64,000 nt of DNA from Symsagittifera roscoffensis (taxonomy: Eukaryota; Xenacoelomorpha; Acoela; Convolutidae): the NCBI RefSeq assembly GCF_963678635.1, contig NC_087062.1, positions 60,431,584 to 60,495,583 of the forward strand, read 5' to 3'. The notes beneath the pieces were generated by a model. The model did no database searches. It had not been told where the DNA came from and saw nothing but the letters and a program-made list of their open reading frames with translations. A program made the translations under genes and the position numbers. Shown here one piece after another: positions 24,501-34,641 of this stretch; within the stretch, counting starts at the first letter, position 1; each line of letters starts with the position of its first letter.

Positions 24501-24649
24501 GCGAAGACATGCCGCTAAACTACGTAATTCATCAGCATAGTTATGGTTTCCCGGGATCAGAAGAGTCGAGCAGCAGTCCAGACTTCTACCGGCAACCGTG
24601 CTATGCGTCTACCCCACGAGAGCGATATATTGATTCTGCTGGTTATTGA
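12219..24649 (+). CDS. HINFP: HINFP-like C2H2 zinc-finger transcription factor, multi-exon gene
   Basis: Exons are 12219-12506, 18006-18254 and/or 21619-21867, and 23750-24649; all junctions are phase 0 with GT-AG borders. With one middle exon the product is 478 residues, close to vertebrate HINFP (about 517). The match is by order and spacing: paired finger start with CGWTGC and CFWQGC, a YHAYHTELK segment, then CTWLGC, THTGAKKFACPQCGAMFAN, LLRDHLRTHV, LRNHWKFKHSEER, a C-terminal finger with a KKH and the P-x-GQKF-x-Y stretch after it. HINFP binds histone H4 promoters and drives their S-phase transcription in vertebrates; that role is inferred here by homology. The odd feature is a duplicated middle exon (see the exon entries). 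A poly-A signal AATAAA lies at 25042-25047. Confidence 0.85.
13081..13560 (+). repeat. Dispersed repeat in HINFP intron 1, related to copies near 58600 and 59600
   Basis: The block around 13296-13560 (CACAAAT..., then a GAGAAAAAC core, then GAGCG-GCA) aligns by eye with 59577-59830 in the same orientation. The part at 13236-13315 (GGGAGGAAC, then a T-rich run, then TTCCAC, GGTACCAC) aligns with the reverse complement of 58590-58675. It looks like a non-autonomous mobile family with no coding capacity. Confidence 0.5.
14330..16320 (+). repeat. Degenerate ~165-bp satellite-like repeat in HINFP intron 1
   Basis: A CAGGGTTGGGAA-like core recurs at about 14363, 14513, 15192, 15328, 15660, 15824, 15991 and 16159. 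Spacing between the last four is 164, 167 and 168 bp. Each monomer also has a TCTCGAAAACTA string and an ATTTGGAGGC string. The 14640-15090 part interrupts the series with unrelated sequence. Two more monomers lie at 19557-19785, between the two halves of the segmental duplication, and a diverged one lies near 43340-43435. Confidence 0.8.
18006..18254 (+). CDS. HINFP: HINFP-like exon 2A (first duplicate)
   Basis: It has 83 codons between the acceptor GTTCACAG (ending 18005) and the donor GTAATC (18255), phase 0 on both sides. It encodes a C2H2 finger (C-x6-C-x12-H-x3-4-H type, HGRCMETFY region) and the first half of the next finger, CTWLGC. The two His of that finger lie in exon 3. This copy is upstream in the 3.6-kb tandem duplication and differs from exon 2B at one visible codon (CTT Leu here, ATT Ile in 2B). 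Confidence 0.8.
18456..18802. repeat. GTAC-rich inverted-repeat element, copy 1
   Basis: Two clusters of the palindrome GTAC (about eight in 18470-18530 and about eight in 18725-18830) include GTACTAGTAC twice or more. The ends are inverted: AGTTAGCAATGTAC on the left against the reverse complement of GTACCATGCCAACT on the right. About 200 bp of ordinary AT-rich sequence lies between the clusters. It resembles a MITE-type foldback element. No coding capacity. Confidence 0.6.
19060..19132 (-). tRNA. tRNA-Val (AAC), copy 1
   Basis: The reverse complement folds as a 73-nt cloverleaf: 7-bp acceptor stem GGTGCCA/TGGCATC with one G-U, anticodon stem TCTGC/GCAGA with loop CTAACAC (anticodon AAC, valine), and T arm CCCAG-TTCGAGC-CTGGG with five pairs. 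A B box (GTTCGAG) and an A box are present. A TTTT Pol III terminator follows immediately. It lies antisense inside an intron of the HINFP-like gene. Confidence 0.9.
19290..19503. mobile_element. 214-bp inverted-repeat element (MITE) with 8-bp target duplication
   Basis: The ends are inverted copies: GGCTCTTTTCCAGTTCCC at the left, and the reverse complement of GGGAACTAGAAAAGAGCC at the right, extending ~25 bp. The flanks are ATTTTTTG at 19282-19289 and again at 19504-19511. The paralogous site in duplication copy 2 (near 22880) has a single ATTTTTTG and no insert, so it serves as the empty site. An 8-bp target duplication is typical of hAT-type transposition. No coding capacity. Confidence 0.8.
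19557..19785 (+). repeat. Two satellite monomers separating the duplication halves
   Basis: CAGGGTTGGGG at about 19592 and CAGGGTTGGGAA at about 19752 are 160 bp apart, matching the intron 1 satellite. This is where the two halves of the segmental duplication meet. Confidence 0.75.
21619..21867 (+). CDS. HINFP: HINFP-like exon 2B (second duplicate)
   Basis: It has the same 249 bp, the same GTTCACAG acceptor and the same GTAATC donor as exon 2A, shifted by 3613 bp. The only difference I see is CTT to ATT (Leu to Ile) within CTW(L/I)GC. Either 2A or 2B spliced to exon 3 completes the split zinc finger. Splicing 2A to 2B would leave the 2A half-finger without its histidines. Confidence 0.8.
22069..22403. 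repeat. GTAC-rich inverted-repeat element, copy 2
   Basis: Copy of the element at 18456 within the second half of the segmental duplication. The right-hand cluster is shorter by about a dozen bases (several GTAC units lost around 22380-22392), showing that this part is unstable. Confidence 0.6.
22659..22731 (-). tRNA. tRNA-Val (AAC), copy 2 with a T-stem mismatch
   Basis: Same 73-nt tRNA as copy 1, carried by the segmental duplication. The anticodon stem and loop (TCTGC-TTAACAC-GCAGA) still give AAC. The T stem is CCGAG/CTGGG, with a G-G mismatch at the third pair where copy 1 has a C-G pair. It may be a weakened or decaying gene. The TTTT terminator is kept. Confidence 0.8.
22932..23740. 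other. Intron before the terminal exon, with a foldback element
   Basis: No coding sequence is recognised. Part of 22900-23050 resembles 57360-57500 (GCATCAAT..GATGTAA, then CATGCCAATTTT..AACAATCGA), which marks another dispersed family. The inverted-repeat element is listed separately. Confidence 0.4.
23452..23614. repeat. Inverted-repeat element (MITE-like) in the last HINFP intron
   Basis: The left end CAGTATTTAGACAACC (from 23452) is the inverse of GGTTGTCTAAATACAG at the right (to 23614), with one mismatch. An extra internal copy of ATTGTCTAAATAC precedes the right end. The span is about 163 bp with AT-rich filling. It could be a non-autonomous DNA transposon. No clear target duplication. 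Confidence 0.55.
23750..24649 (+). CDS. HINFP: HINFP-like terminal exon (remaining fingers and C-terminus)
   Basis: It has 299 codons and a stop, starting after TTGTTTCAG (ending 23749) in phase 0. It begins with the HLRTH histidines that finish the finger started in exon 2, then about six more C2H2-type fingers to about residue 200 of the exon, the conserved KKH-x6-PPGQKFSY segment, and an acidic Ser/Gln-rich tail of about 90 residues. One finger (CPQC...) ends in H-C spacing, as in HINFP itself. The open frame extends 9 bp into the intron, which is not meaningful. Confidence 0.85.
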   Translation, partial: TKFFLNNHLRTHTGAKKFACPQCGAMFANIEKLKGHCVRQILDEKSKMYKCTFCKIAFASYSLLRDHLRTHVKLYQCSKCALPFAKKSALRNHWKFKHSEERMFPCPMELCNYSAKTRNDLLKHLKSHEQKEKLSCEFCDKKFKSQFGFRYHMESEHNVKARSEYVCHLCGPETVFHRGVYLSGHLIKKHGMHRPPGQKFSYIKADDGKLYLAQDELHEVVGSTEVQSMGSGVTPETVSSADTDQIWDQNSEDMPLNYVIHQHSYGFPGSEESSSSPDFYRQPCYASTPRERYIDSAGY

Positions 24650-25041
24650 ATTAGAGTTTTTTTTAATCAGTTTTGCCTATATACTCCCTGACTAGTTTTG
24701 TATTGCTGGTTGCCTGAAAGTTTTTGGTTAATGAACACCACATCATGCCGTGAAATCAGAAATCGTATATAAAAGTAGCTAATCCACGTTTTTGCTGATA
24801 TAGAAGTATTAGCTTAAGCCTAACCGCCGAGAGCAGCAGAATCTTTGAACTCCATTCAATGACAAAGAATGATCAAGTGTTTAGAAAAACAGTTTGAGTT
24901 ACAGTTTTATCTATTACTTTTCAATTTGTTGCAATTTAGTTTCCTTTCTTGTCTTTCGATTTGGCCTAAGTATAGGTAGATGCAATGAGAAGAAGAATCG
25001 CACTTCCATTATTTTGGCGGAAGAAATTTACGCTCTCCACA

Positions 25042-25047
25042 AATAAA
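25042..25047 (+). promoter_or_regulatory. Poly-A signal AATAAA for the HINFP-like gene
   Basis: This is the canonical hexamer nearest downstream of the stop codon at 24649, giving a 3' UTR of about 410 bp before the big repeat array begins at about 25318. Confidence 0.5.
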
Positions 25048-25481
25048 GCTCAATCATTAAAGATTCTTTGCAAAATCTTTCATTATTTCATTCAAAATTA
25101 GTTCGTGTTTTTGAAGTGTAAAATAACGAAGTGATTTTGACTTATATAGGTCTTAATGATTTTTATTTGTTTTTTTTTCAGAAAAAAAAGGCTTACAAAT
25201 TGTTCACGCTCAAGTTTGATTTTTCGAGGTTTGACATGATTTCTTTCTAAGTTCACTTCATCTCGTTGGTTTACGCAAGCAAAGCTTGTGTTATAGTATG
25301 AACTATCTTTTTTTCCAACGTAAGTCGCAATTATTGTTGCGGTGCAAATATAGTTCGGCAAAATGTGTTCATTTTGAAAGCGTTTATTTTGATCAATAAC
25401 CAGCTGTTTAGTACAGCCAATGCTAAGGATATTAACACAGACGAATATATTACAAATAGCACTTAAGCTTCAAGGTATCAT

Positions 25482-25552
25482 GGATCTTTAGCGTAGAGGT
25501 AGGGAGGGAGACTAGCAACAAAATAAGAGGGTTCGAACCTCGGCAGGGTCGT
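25482..25552 (+). repeat. tRNA-like (Pol III box) module, copy 1
   Basis: TAGCGTAGAGG fits an A box and GGTTCGAACC a B box, 40-45 bp apart, followed by a run of eight or more T about 20 bp downstream. The T stem pairs only in its inner three positions and the anticodon arm does not fold, so it is a SINE head or tRNA pseudogene and not a working tRNA. Confidence 0.55.
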
Positions 25553-26759
25553 AAGGTTTTTAATGAACTTTTTTTTTGTATACTAGTTGAAATGTGTGCA
25601 CTAAAATTTGAGGTATTTCGCCTCATTGTAAAACGAAGGCAAATTTCACTATCGAACAGCAAAAATGGAACAGCCACGAAAAACGCTCATTTTTTTCGCG
25701 GTTTGACTTGCGATTTGTTTCTAAGTGCAGTGCATTTCCGTTGTAAACGGGAAGGCTAACTGCATGATCGACCAGCAAAAGTGTGAAGGTCACGAAAAAT
25801 GTGATCGCCTTGTAATATCGAAAATGGAAATTAATTATCAGATTTCTCAGCGAAATAAAATTTTACCTAATGATCCAGTTTTGTCAAATTGGGTTAATTT
25901 AAACAACAATTGTTCATTATAAATGTTCTACAAACCCAAAGAGCTTCAAGACCATCTTATTTTTGCTCGAGACTCAAAAGTTGAAGATTTTTGAAAAAAC
26001 AAGTTGGTTTTTTTCAGTCTCCTTCCGTTCATTAATCTTTTACAACTGTCAGTTGGCTATGTTCTATGCATCCAGTTTTCTCAAATTGGAGTAATTTTAA
26101 CAAAAAGTTTTAAATCATAAATTTTTCTACAAATTCAAAGAGCTCTGAGGCCATCTTTTTTTCTTCGAAATTCAAAAGTTGATTGTTTTCCAAAAAAAAA
26201 CAAGTCAGTTTTTTTTAGCTTCCTTGCGTTCATTACCCTTCTCCAACTGTCAGTTGGCTATGTTTCTTGTTTTAAGAATTCCTAGTTTGATAACTCTAAT
26301 TTTCTCCGAATGGGATAATTTAATTCAAAGAGCTTCTACCTGATATTTTTTTCTTCGAAAATTGAAAAAGAATCAGCATTTAATCACCCTTTTTCGGTTT
26401 CCTTGTTCGTTTTAACTTCTCCGGCTGTCTTTCTTAGTTTTATTGAGTTTGTTGACTTTTCAATTGTCTGTTGGCTATGTCTCAAATAGGCGGAAGTATT
26501 TTAATTACATCCCATCAGTCCTTTGAAGTGTAAATCATAAAGGGCCTAGGAAATTAGACGATAAGCAAATTAGACGGATGCTACAAAAACGAAATTAGAC
26601 GGAATTTTTTTAACAGATCTGGCATTTTAGACGTCGCTGCTATAAAAAGGAAAGGGCCAACAAAATTTTTTCTTAAATGTCAAACTTCACAAATACGAAA
26701 AGAACATAAAATGACAATACCTATCAAAACAATTAATTTAAAAGAATATAAAATGTCAA

Positions 26760-26990
26760 ATCCAAATTTTACAGAAGAATTTTGAATTGAATAAATTATG
26801 CATAATTGACATGTAAAATTTACGTTAATTTTTATACAATTTTCGGCAAATATCGCCTATATTGCTCCAATAATCTTGCACTACACTGAATATTGTATAA
26901 TTTTGACGAAACGGTTTTGGTGCAATCTTAAAAGTGCCGTCACACAAATGTTTTTGGCTTTTTTTTGCAAAAATTGCTGGTTTTTAGATT
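26760..26990 (-). pseudogene. MULE transposase fragment, first unit
   Basis: A short stretch related to the C-terminal part of the MULE fragments further right (around 33830-34020), with indels and cut off at about 26990 where the tRNA-like module follows. No open frame remains. Confidence 0.5.
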
Positions 26991-27025
26991 ATTTTACAAA
27001 TAGCACTTAAGCTTCAAGGTATCAT

Positions 27026-27098
27026 GGATCTTTAGCGTAGAGGTAGGGAGGGAGACCAGCAACAAAATAAAAGGGTTCGAACCCCGGCAGGTTCTGAA
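27026..27098 (+). repeat. tRNA-like module, copy 2
   Basis: Same A-box and B-box arrangement as the copy at 25482, with GGTTCGAACCCC at the B box. It lies directly after the MULE remnant of the first unit. Confidence 0.55.
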
Positions 27099-30000
27099 TT
27101 TTTTTTATGAACTTTTTTTGTATACTAGGTGAAATGTGTGCACTCTAAAATTTGAGGCATTTCAGTTGGTAAATTTCTTTTTTTTTCCCCAAATTGGTAC
27201 TGCTAATGCGTCATAATTGGCGTGCGTCACTTAAGAAGTTTTGTAAACTCAAAGTATTTTAGTTTTTCTCAGTAGCATTATCGGTCATATTTTTGTTTGT
27301 GTATGCGAAATGAAACTTCGCCTCATTGTAAAACGAAGGCAAATTTCACTATCGAACAGCAAAATGGAAAAGCCACGAAAAACGCTCATTTTTTTCGCGG
27401 TTTGACTTGCGATTTGTTTCTAAGTGCAGTGCATTTCCGTTGTAAACGGGAAGGCTAACTGCATTATCGACCAGCAAAAGTGTGAAGGTCACGAAAAATG
27501 TGATCGCCTTGTAATATCGAAAATGCAAATTAATTATCAGATTTCTCAGCGAAATAAAATTTTACCTAATGATCCAGTTTTGTCAAATTGGGTTAATTTT
27601 AACAACAATTGTTCATTATAAACTGTTCTACAAACTCAAAGAGCTTCAAGACCATCTTATTTTTGCTCGATAATCAAAAGTTGAAGATTTTTGAAAAAAC
27701 AAGTCGATTTTTTCAGTCTCCTTGCGTTCATTACTCTTTTCCAACTGTCAGTTGGCTATGTTCTATGCGCCCAGTTTTCTCAAATTGGGGTAATTTTAAC
27801 AAAAAGTTGAAAATTATTAATTTTTCTACAAATTCAAAGAGCTCTGAAGCCATCTTTTTTCTTCGAAATTCAAAAGTTGATTGTTTTCCAAAAAAAAAAC
27901 AAGTCAGTTTTTTATTTAGCTTCCTTGCGTTCATAACCCTTCTCCAACTGTCAGTTGGCTATGTTTCTTGTTTTATGAATTCCTAATTTGATAACTCTAA
28001 TTTTCTCTGAATGGGATAAATTAATTCAAAGAGCTTCTACCTAATTTTTATTTTTTTCTTCGAAAATTGAAAAACAATCAGTTTTTAATCACCCTTTTTC
28101 GGTTTCCTTGTTCGTTTACACTTCTCCAACTGTCTGTCGGCTATGTTTCTTGGTTTTATTGAGTTTGTTGACTTTTAAATTGTCTGTTGGCTATGTCTAA
28201 AATAGGCGGAAGTATTTTAATTACATCCCATCAGTCCTTTGAAGTGTAAACTATAAGGAGCTTAGGAAATTAGACGATAAGCAAATTAGACGGATGCTAC
28301 AAAAACGAAATTAGACGGATTTTTTTTTCTACAGATCTGGCATTTACAGATCTGGCAACTCAAAATATTTTAGTTTTTCTCAGTAGCGTTATCGGTCATA
28401 TTTTTGTTTGTGTATGCGAAATGAAACTTCGCCTCATTGTAAAACGAAGGCAAATTTCACTATCGAACAGCAAAAATGGAAAAGCCACGGAAAACGCTCA
28501 TTTTTTTTGCGGTTTGACTTGCGATTTGTTTCTAAGTGCAGTGCATTTCCGTTGTAAACGGGAAGGCTAACTGCATGATCGACCAGCAAAAGTGTGAAGG
28601 TCACGAAAAATGTGATCGCCTTGTAATATCGAAAATGGAAATTAATTATCAGATTTCTCAGCGAAATAAAATTTTACCTAATGATCCAGTTTTGTCAAAT
28701 TGGGTTAATTTTAACAACAATGGTTCATTATAAATTGTTCTACAAACTCAAAGAGCTTCAAGACCATCTTATTTTTGCTCGATACTCAAAAGTTGAAGAT
28801 TTTTGAAAAAACAAGTCGGTTTTTTCAGTCTCCTTGCGTTCATTACTCTTTTCCAACTGTCAGTTGGCTATGTTCTATGCGCCCAGTTTTCTCAAATTGG
28901 GGTAATTTTAACAAAAAGTTGAAAATTATTAATTTTTCTACAAATTCAAAGAGCTCTGAAGCCATCTTTTTTCTTCGAAATTCAAAAGTTGATTGTTTTC
29001 CAAAAAAAAACAAGTCAGTTTTTTATTTAGCTTCCTTGCGTTCATTACCCTTCTCCAACTGTCAGTTGGCTATGTTTCTTGTTTTATGAATTCCTAATTT
29101 GATAACTCTAATTTTCTCTGATTGGGATAAATTAATTCAAAGAGCTTCTACCTAATTTTTATTTTTTTCTTCGAAAATTGAAAAACAATCAGTTTTTAAT
29201 CACTCTTTTTCGGTTTCCTTGTTCGTTTACACTTCTCCAACTGTCTGTCGGCTATGTTTCTTGGTTTTATTGAGTTTGTTGACTTTTAAATTGTCTGTTG
29301 GCTATGTCTAAAATAGGCTGAAGTATTTTAATTACATCCCATCAGTCCTTTGAAGTGTAAACTATAAGGAGCCTAGGAAATTAGACGATAAGCAAATTAG
29401 ACGGATGCTACAAAAACGAAATTAGACGGATTTTTTTTTCTACAGATCTGGCATTTACAGATCTGGCAACTCAAAATATTTTAGTTTTTCTCAGTACCAT
29501 TATCGGTCATATTTTTTGTGTATGCGAAATGAAACTTCGCCTCATTGTAAAACGAAGGCAAATTTCACTATCGAACAGCAAAAATGGAAAAGCCACGGAA
29601 AACGCTCATTTTTTTCGCGGTTTGACTTGCGATTTGTTTCTAAGTGCAGTGCATTTCCGTTGTAAATGGGAAGGCTAACTGCATGATCGACCAGCAAAAG
29701 TGTGAAGGTCACGAAAAATGTGATCGCCTTGTAATATCGAAAATGGAAATTAATTATCAGATTTCTCAGCGAAATAAAATTTTACCTAATGATCCAGTTT
29801 TGTCAAATTGGGTTAATTTTAACAACAATGGTTCATTATAAATTGTTCTACAAACTCAAAGAGCTTCAAGACCATCTTATTTTTGCTCGATACTCAAAAG
29901 TTGAAGATTTTTGAAAAAACAAGTCGGCTTTTTCAGTCTCCTTGCGTTCATTACTCTTTTCCAACTGGCAGTTGGCTATGTTCTATGCGCCCAGTTTTCT

Positions 30001-33000
30001 CAAATTGGGGTAATTTTAACAAAAAGTTGAAAATTATTAATTTTTCTACAAATTCAAAGAGCTCTGAAGCCATCTTTTTTCTTCGAAATTCAAAAGTTGA
30101 TTGTTTTCCAAAAAAAAACAAGTCAGTTTTTTATTTAGCTTCCTTGTGTTCATTACCCTTCTCCAACTGTCAGTTGGCTATGTTTCTTGTTTTATGAATT
30201 CCTAATTTGATAACTCTAATTTTCTCTGAATGGGATAAATTAATTCAAAGAGCTTCTACCTAATTTTTATTTTTTCTTCGAAAATTGAAAAACAATCAGT
30301 TTTTAATCACCCTTTTTCGGTTTCCTTGTTCGTTTACACTTCTCCAACTGTCTGTCGGATATGTTTCTTGGTTTTATTGAGTTTGTTGACTTTTAAATTG
30401 TCTGTTGGCTATGTCTAAAATAGGCGGAAGTATTATAATTACATCCCATCAGTCCTTTGAAGTGTAAACTATAAGGAGCCTAGGAAATTAGACGATAAGC
30501 AAATTAGACGGATGCTACAAAAACGAAATTAGACGGTTTTTTTTTTCTACAGATCTGGCCTTTACAGATCTGGCAACTCCAAAATATTTGAGTTTTTCTC
30601 AGTAGCATTATCGGTCATATTTTTGTTTGTGTATGCGAAATGAAACTTCGCCTCATTGTAAAACGAAGGCAAATTTCACTATCGAACAGCAAAAATGGAA
30701 AAGCCACGGAAAACGCTCATTTTTTTCGCGGTTTGACTTGTGATTTGTTTCTAAGTGCAGTGCATTTCCGTTGTAAACGGGAAGGCTAACTGCATGATCG
30801 ACCAGCAAAAGTGTGAAGGTCACGAAAAATGTGATCGCCTTGTAATATCGAAAATGGAAATTAATTATCAGATTTCTCAGCGAAATAAAATTTTACCTAA
30901 TGATCCAGTTTTGTCAAATTGGGTTAATTTTAACAACAATGGTTCATTATAAGTTGTTCTACAAACTCAAAGAGCTTCAAGACCATCTTATTTTTGCTCG
31001 ATAGTTGAAGATTTTTGAAAAAACAAGTCGGTTTTTTCAGTCTCCTTGCGTTCATTACTCTTTTCCAACTGTCAGTTGGCTATGTTCTATGCGCCCAGTT
31101 TTCTCAAATTGGGGTAATTTTAACAAAAAGTTGAAAATTATTAATTTTTCTACAAATTCAAAGAGCTCTGAAGCCATCTTTTTTCTTCGAAATTCAAAAG
31201 TTGATTGTTTTCCAAAAAAAAACAAGTCAGTTTTTTATTTAGCTTCCTTGTGTTCATTACCCTTCTCCAACTGTCAGTTGGCTATGTTTCTTGTTGTATG
31301 AATTCTTAATTTGATAACTCTAATTTTCTCTGAATGGGATAAATTAATTCAAAGAGCTTCTACCTAATTTTTATTTTTTTCTTCGAAAATTGAAAAACAA
31401 TCAGTTTTTAATCACCCTTTTTCGGTTTCCTTGTTCGTTTACACTTCTCCAACTGTCTGTCGGCTATGTTTTTTGGTTTTATTGAGTTTGTTGACTTTTC
31501 AATTGTCTGTTGGCTATGTCTCAAATAGGCGGAAGTATTTGAATTACATCCCATCAGTCCTTTGAAGTGTAAACTATAAGGGGCCTAGGAAATTAGACGA
31601 TAAGCAACTTAGACGGATGCTACAAAAACGAAATAAGACGAATTTTTTTTTCTACAGATCTGGCATTTACAGATCTGGCAACTCAAAATATTTTAGTTTT
31701 TCTCAGTAGCATTATCGGTCATATTTTTGTTTGTGTATGCGAAATGAAACTTCGCCTCATTGTAAAACGAAGGCAAATTTCACTATCGAACAGCAAAAAT
31801 GGAAAAGCCACGAAAAACGCTCATTTTTTTCGCGGTTTGACGTGCGATTTGTTTCTAAGTGCAGTGCATTTCCGTTGTAAACGGGAAGGCTAACTGCATG
31901 ATCGACCAGCAAAAATGTGAAGGTCACGAAAAATGTGATCGCCTTGTAATATCGAAAATGGAAATTAGTTATCAGATTTCTCAGCGAAATAAAATTTTAC
32001 CTAATGATCCAGTTTTGTCAAATTGGGTTAATTTAAACAACAATTGTTCATTATAAATGTTGTACAAACTCAAAGAGCTTCAAGACCATCCTATTTCTGC
32101 TCGATACTCAAAAGTTGAAGATTTTTGAAAAAACAAGTCGGTTTTTTCAGTCTCCTTGCGTTCATTACTCTTTTCCAACTGTCAGTTGGTTGTGTTCTAT
32201 GCGCCCAGTTTTCTCAAATTGGGGTAATTTTAACAAGAAGTTGAAAATTATTAATTTTTCTACAAATTCAAAGAGCTCTGAAGCCATCTTTTTTCTTCGA
32301 AATTCAAAAGTTGATTGTTTTCCAAAAAAAAACAAGTCAGTTTTTTATTTAGCTTCCTTGTGTTCATTACCCTTCTCCAACTGTCAGTTGGCTATGTTTC
32401 TTGTTTTATGAATTTCTAATTTGATAACTCTAATTTTCTCTGAATGGGATAAATTAATTCAAAGAGCTTCTACCTAATTTTTATTTTTTTCTTCGAAAAT
32501 TGAAAAACAATCAGTTTTTAATCACCCTTTTTCGGTTTCCTTGTTCGTTTACACTTCTCCAACTGTCTGTCGGCTATGTTTTTTGGTTTTATTGAGTTTG
32601 TTGACTTTTCAATTGTCTGTTGGCTATGTCTCAAATAGGCGGAAGTATTTTAATTACATCCCATCAGTCCTTTGAAGTGTAAACTATAAGGGGCCTAGGA
32701 AATTAGACGATAAGCAAATTAGACGGATGCTACAAAAACGAAATTAGACGGATTTTTTTTCAACAGACCTGGCATTTACAGATCTGGCAACTCATAATAT
32801 TTAAGTTTTTCTCAGTAGCATTATCGGTCATATTTTTGTTTGTGTATGCAAAATGAAACTTCGCCTCATTGTAAAACGAAGGCAAATTTCACTATCGAAC
32901 AGCAAAAATGGAAAAGCCACGAAAAACGCTCATTTTTTTGCGGTTTGACTTGCGATTTGTTTCTAAGTGCAGTGCATTTCCGTTGTAAACGGGAAGGCTA

Positions 33001-33804
33001 ACTGCATGATCGACCAGCAAAAGTGTGAAGGTCACGAAAAATGTGATCGCCTTGTAATATCGAAAATGGAAATTAATTATCAGATTTCTCAGCGAAATAA
33101 AATTTTACCTAATGATCCAGTTTTGTCAAATTGGGTTAATTTTAACAACAATTGTTCCTTATAAATTGTTCTACAAACTCAAAGAGCTTCAAGACCATCT
33201 TATTTTTGCTCGAGACTCAAAAGTTGAAGATTTTTGAAAAAACACGTGGGTTTTTTTCATTCTCCTTGCGTTCATTACCCTTCTCCAACTGTCAGTTGGC
33301 TATGTTTCTTGTTTTATGAATTTCTAATTTGATAACTCTAATTTTCTCTGAATGGGATAATTTAATTCAAAGAGCTTCTACCTGATTTTTTTTTTCTTCG
33401 AAAATTGAAAAACAATGAGTTTTTAATCACCCTTTTTCAGTTTCCTTGTTCATTTACACTTCTCCAACTGTCTGTCGGCTATGTTTCGTAGTTTTTTTGA
33501 GTTTGTTGACTTTTCAATTATCTGTTGGCTATGTCTCAAATAGGCGGAAGTATTTTAATTACATCCCATCAGTCCTTTGAAGTGTAAAATATAAGGGGCC
33601 TAGGAAATTAGACGATAAGCAAATTAGACGGATGCTACAAAAGCGAAATTAGACGGCTTTTTTTCTACAGATCTGGCATTTTAGACGTCGCTACTATAAA
33701 AAAAGGCCAACAAAATTTTTCTTAAAAGTCAAACTTCACAAATACGAAAAGAACATAAAATGACAATACCTATCAAAACAATTAATTTAAAAGAACATAA
33801 AACT

Positions 33805-34434
33805 TCAAATCCAAATATTACGGAAGAATTTTGAATTGAATAAATTATGCATAATTGACATGTAAAATTTACGTTCGTTTTTATACAAATTTCGGCAAAT
33901 AACGCCTATATTGCTCCAATAATCTTGCACTACACTGAATAATGTATAAATTTGACGAAACGGTTTTGGTGCACTCTTGAAGGTTCCGTCACACAAAATT
34001 TTTTGGCTTTTTTGCAAAAATTGCTGGTTTTTTAGCGAACAAAAAATCACTAATCCAACATTTTGATGTAACACAAAATCTTGATTGTCGCTCGTTTTAT
34101 TCCACATACCATCTATTTTCACATTCTGTAAGATTCTCGGAACTTTTGGCAAAATTTGATTTCGTTTTTTTAGTAGCCCGCTGCTAATTTTGTGATACTC
34201 CGGTGGATTTTCGATTTCCGAATTCAGTTTAACTTGCTCGTCGTAGATCATTTTCACCGGTTTTTTCGGATCATTTTGGATTTCGGTCAGAATTTTTTGG
34301 CGAAAATTTTCTTTCTCGTTGTACATAAGGTCGGGTTCGTGACTGTGGTTGCCTGATTTTCGAATACGTATTGTAATTTCCAAATTTGTCAATAATCTTC
34401 CGAAGCGTAAGTCGCAAATATTGTTGCGGCGCAA
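33805..34434 (-). pseudogene. Truncated MULE transposase ORF (209 aa), long unit 1
   Basis: An open frame of 209 residues. It starts inside a FLYWCH-type domain (ending at the GNHSHEPD His pair, residues ~27-34), continues through an HKISSGLLKKRNQILPK helix region, and reaches CDGTFKSAPKPFRQIYTLFSV (residues ~147-167), the first catalytic Asp block of the MULE transposase domain. After that the sequence no longer resembles the family and stops, so the rest of the DDE catalytic core is missing. The upstream half of the FLYWCH finger is replaced by unrelated sequence. It cannot be an active transposase. Confidence 0.75.
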
Positions 34435-34568
34435 ATATATTTCGGCAAAATGTGTTCATTTTGAAAGTTTTTGTTTCGATCAATAACCAGCTGTTTAGTA
34501 CAGCCAGTGCTACGGATATTAACACAGAGGATTATATAAGAAATAGCACCCAAGCTTCAAGGTATCAT

Positions 34569-34641
34569 GGATCATTAGCGTAGAGGTAGGAAGGGAGACC
34601 AGCAACAAAATAAAAGGGTTCGAACCTCGGCAGGTTCTGAA
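34569..34641 (+). repeat. tRNA-like module, copy 3
   Basis: Copy in long unit 1, with TAGCGTAGAGG and GGTTCGAACC boxes; downstream GTTCTTAATGAAC forms a short stem and is followed by eight T residues. Confidence 0.55.

Noticed and set aside
25725-33164. A 65-residue Cys-containing ORF (MQCISVVNGKANC...) repeated seven times in the array
   Set aside because: The frame lies over a nested ~110-bp internal repeat. Differences between copies change residues as often as not (Met to Ile at one Cys neighbour, Glu to Gln, Asn to Ser), and the long units lose the frame. It looks conserved only because the units are young.
34386-34583. Plus-strand ORFs across the MULE fragments (also at 36577 and 38768)
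   Set aside because: They are antisense shadows of the transposase fragment and the adjoining tRNA-like module.
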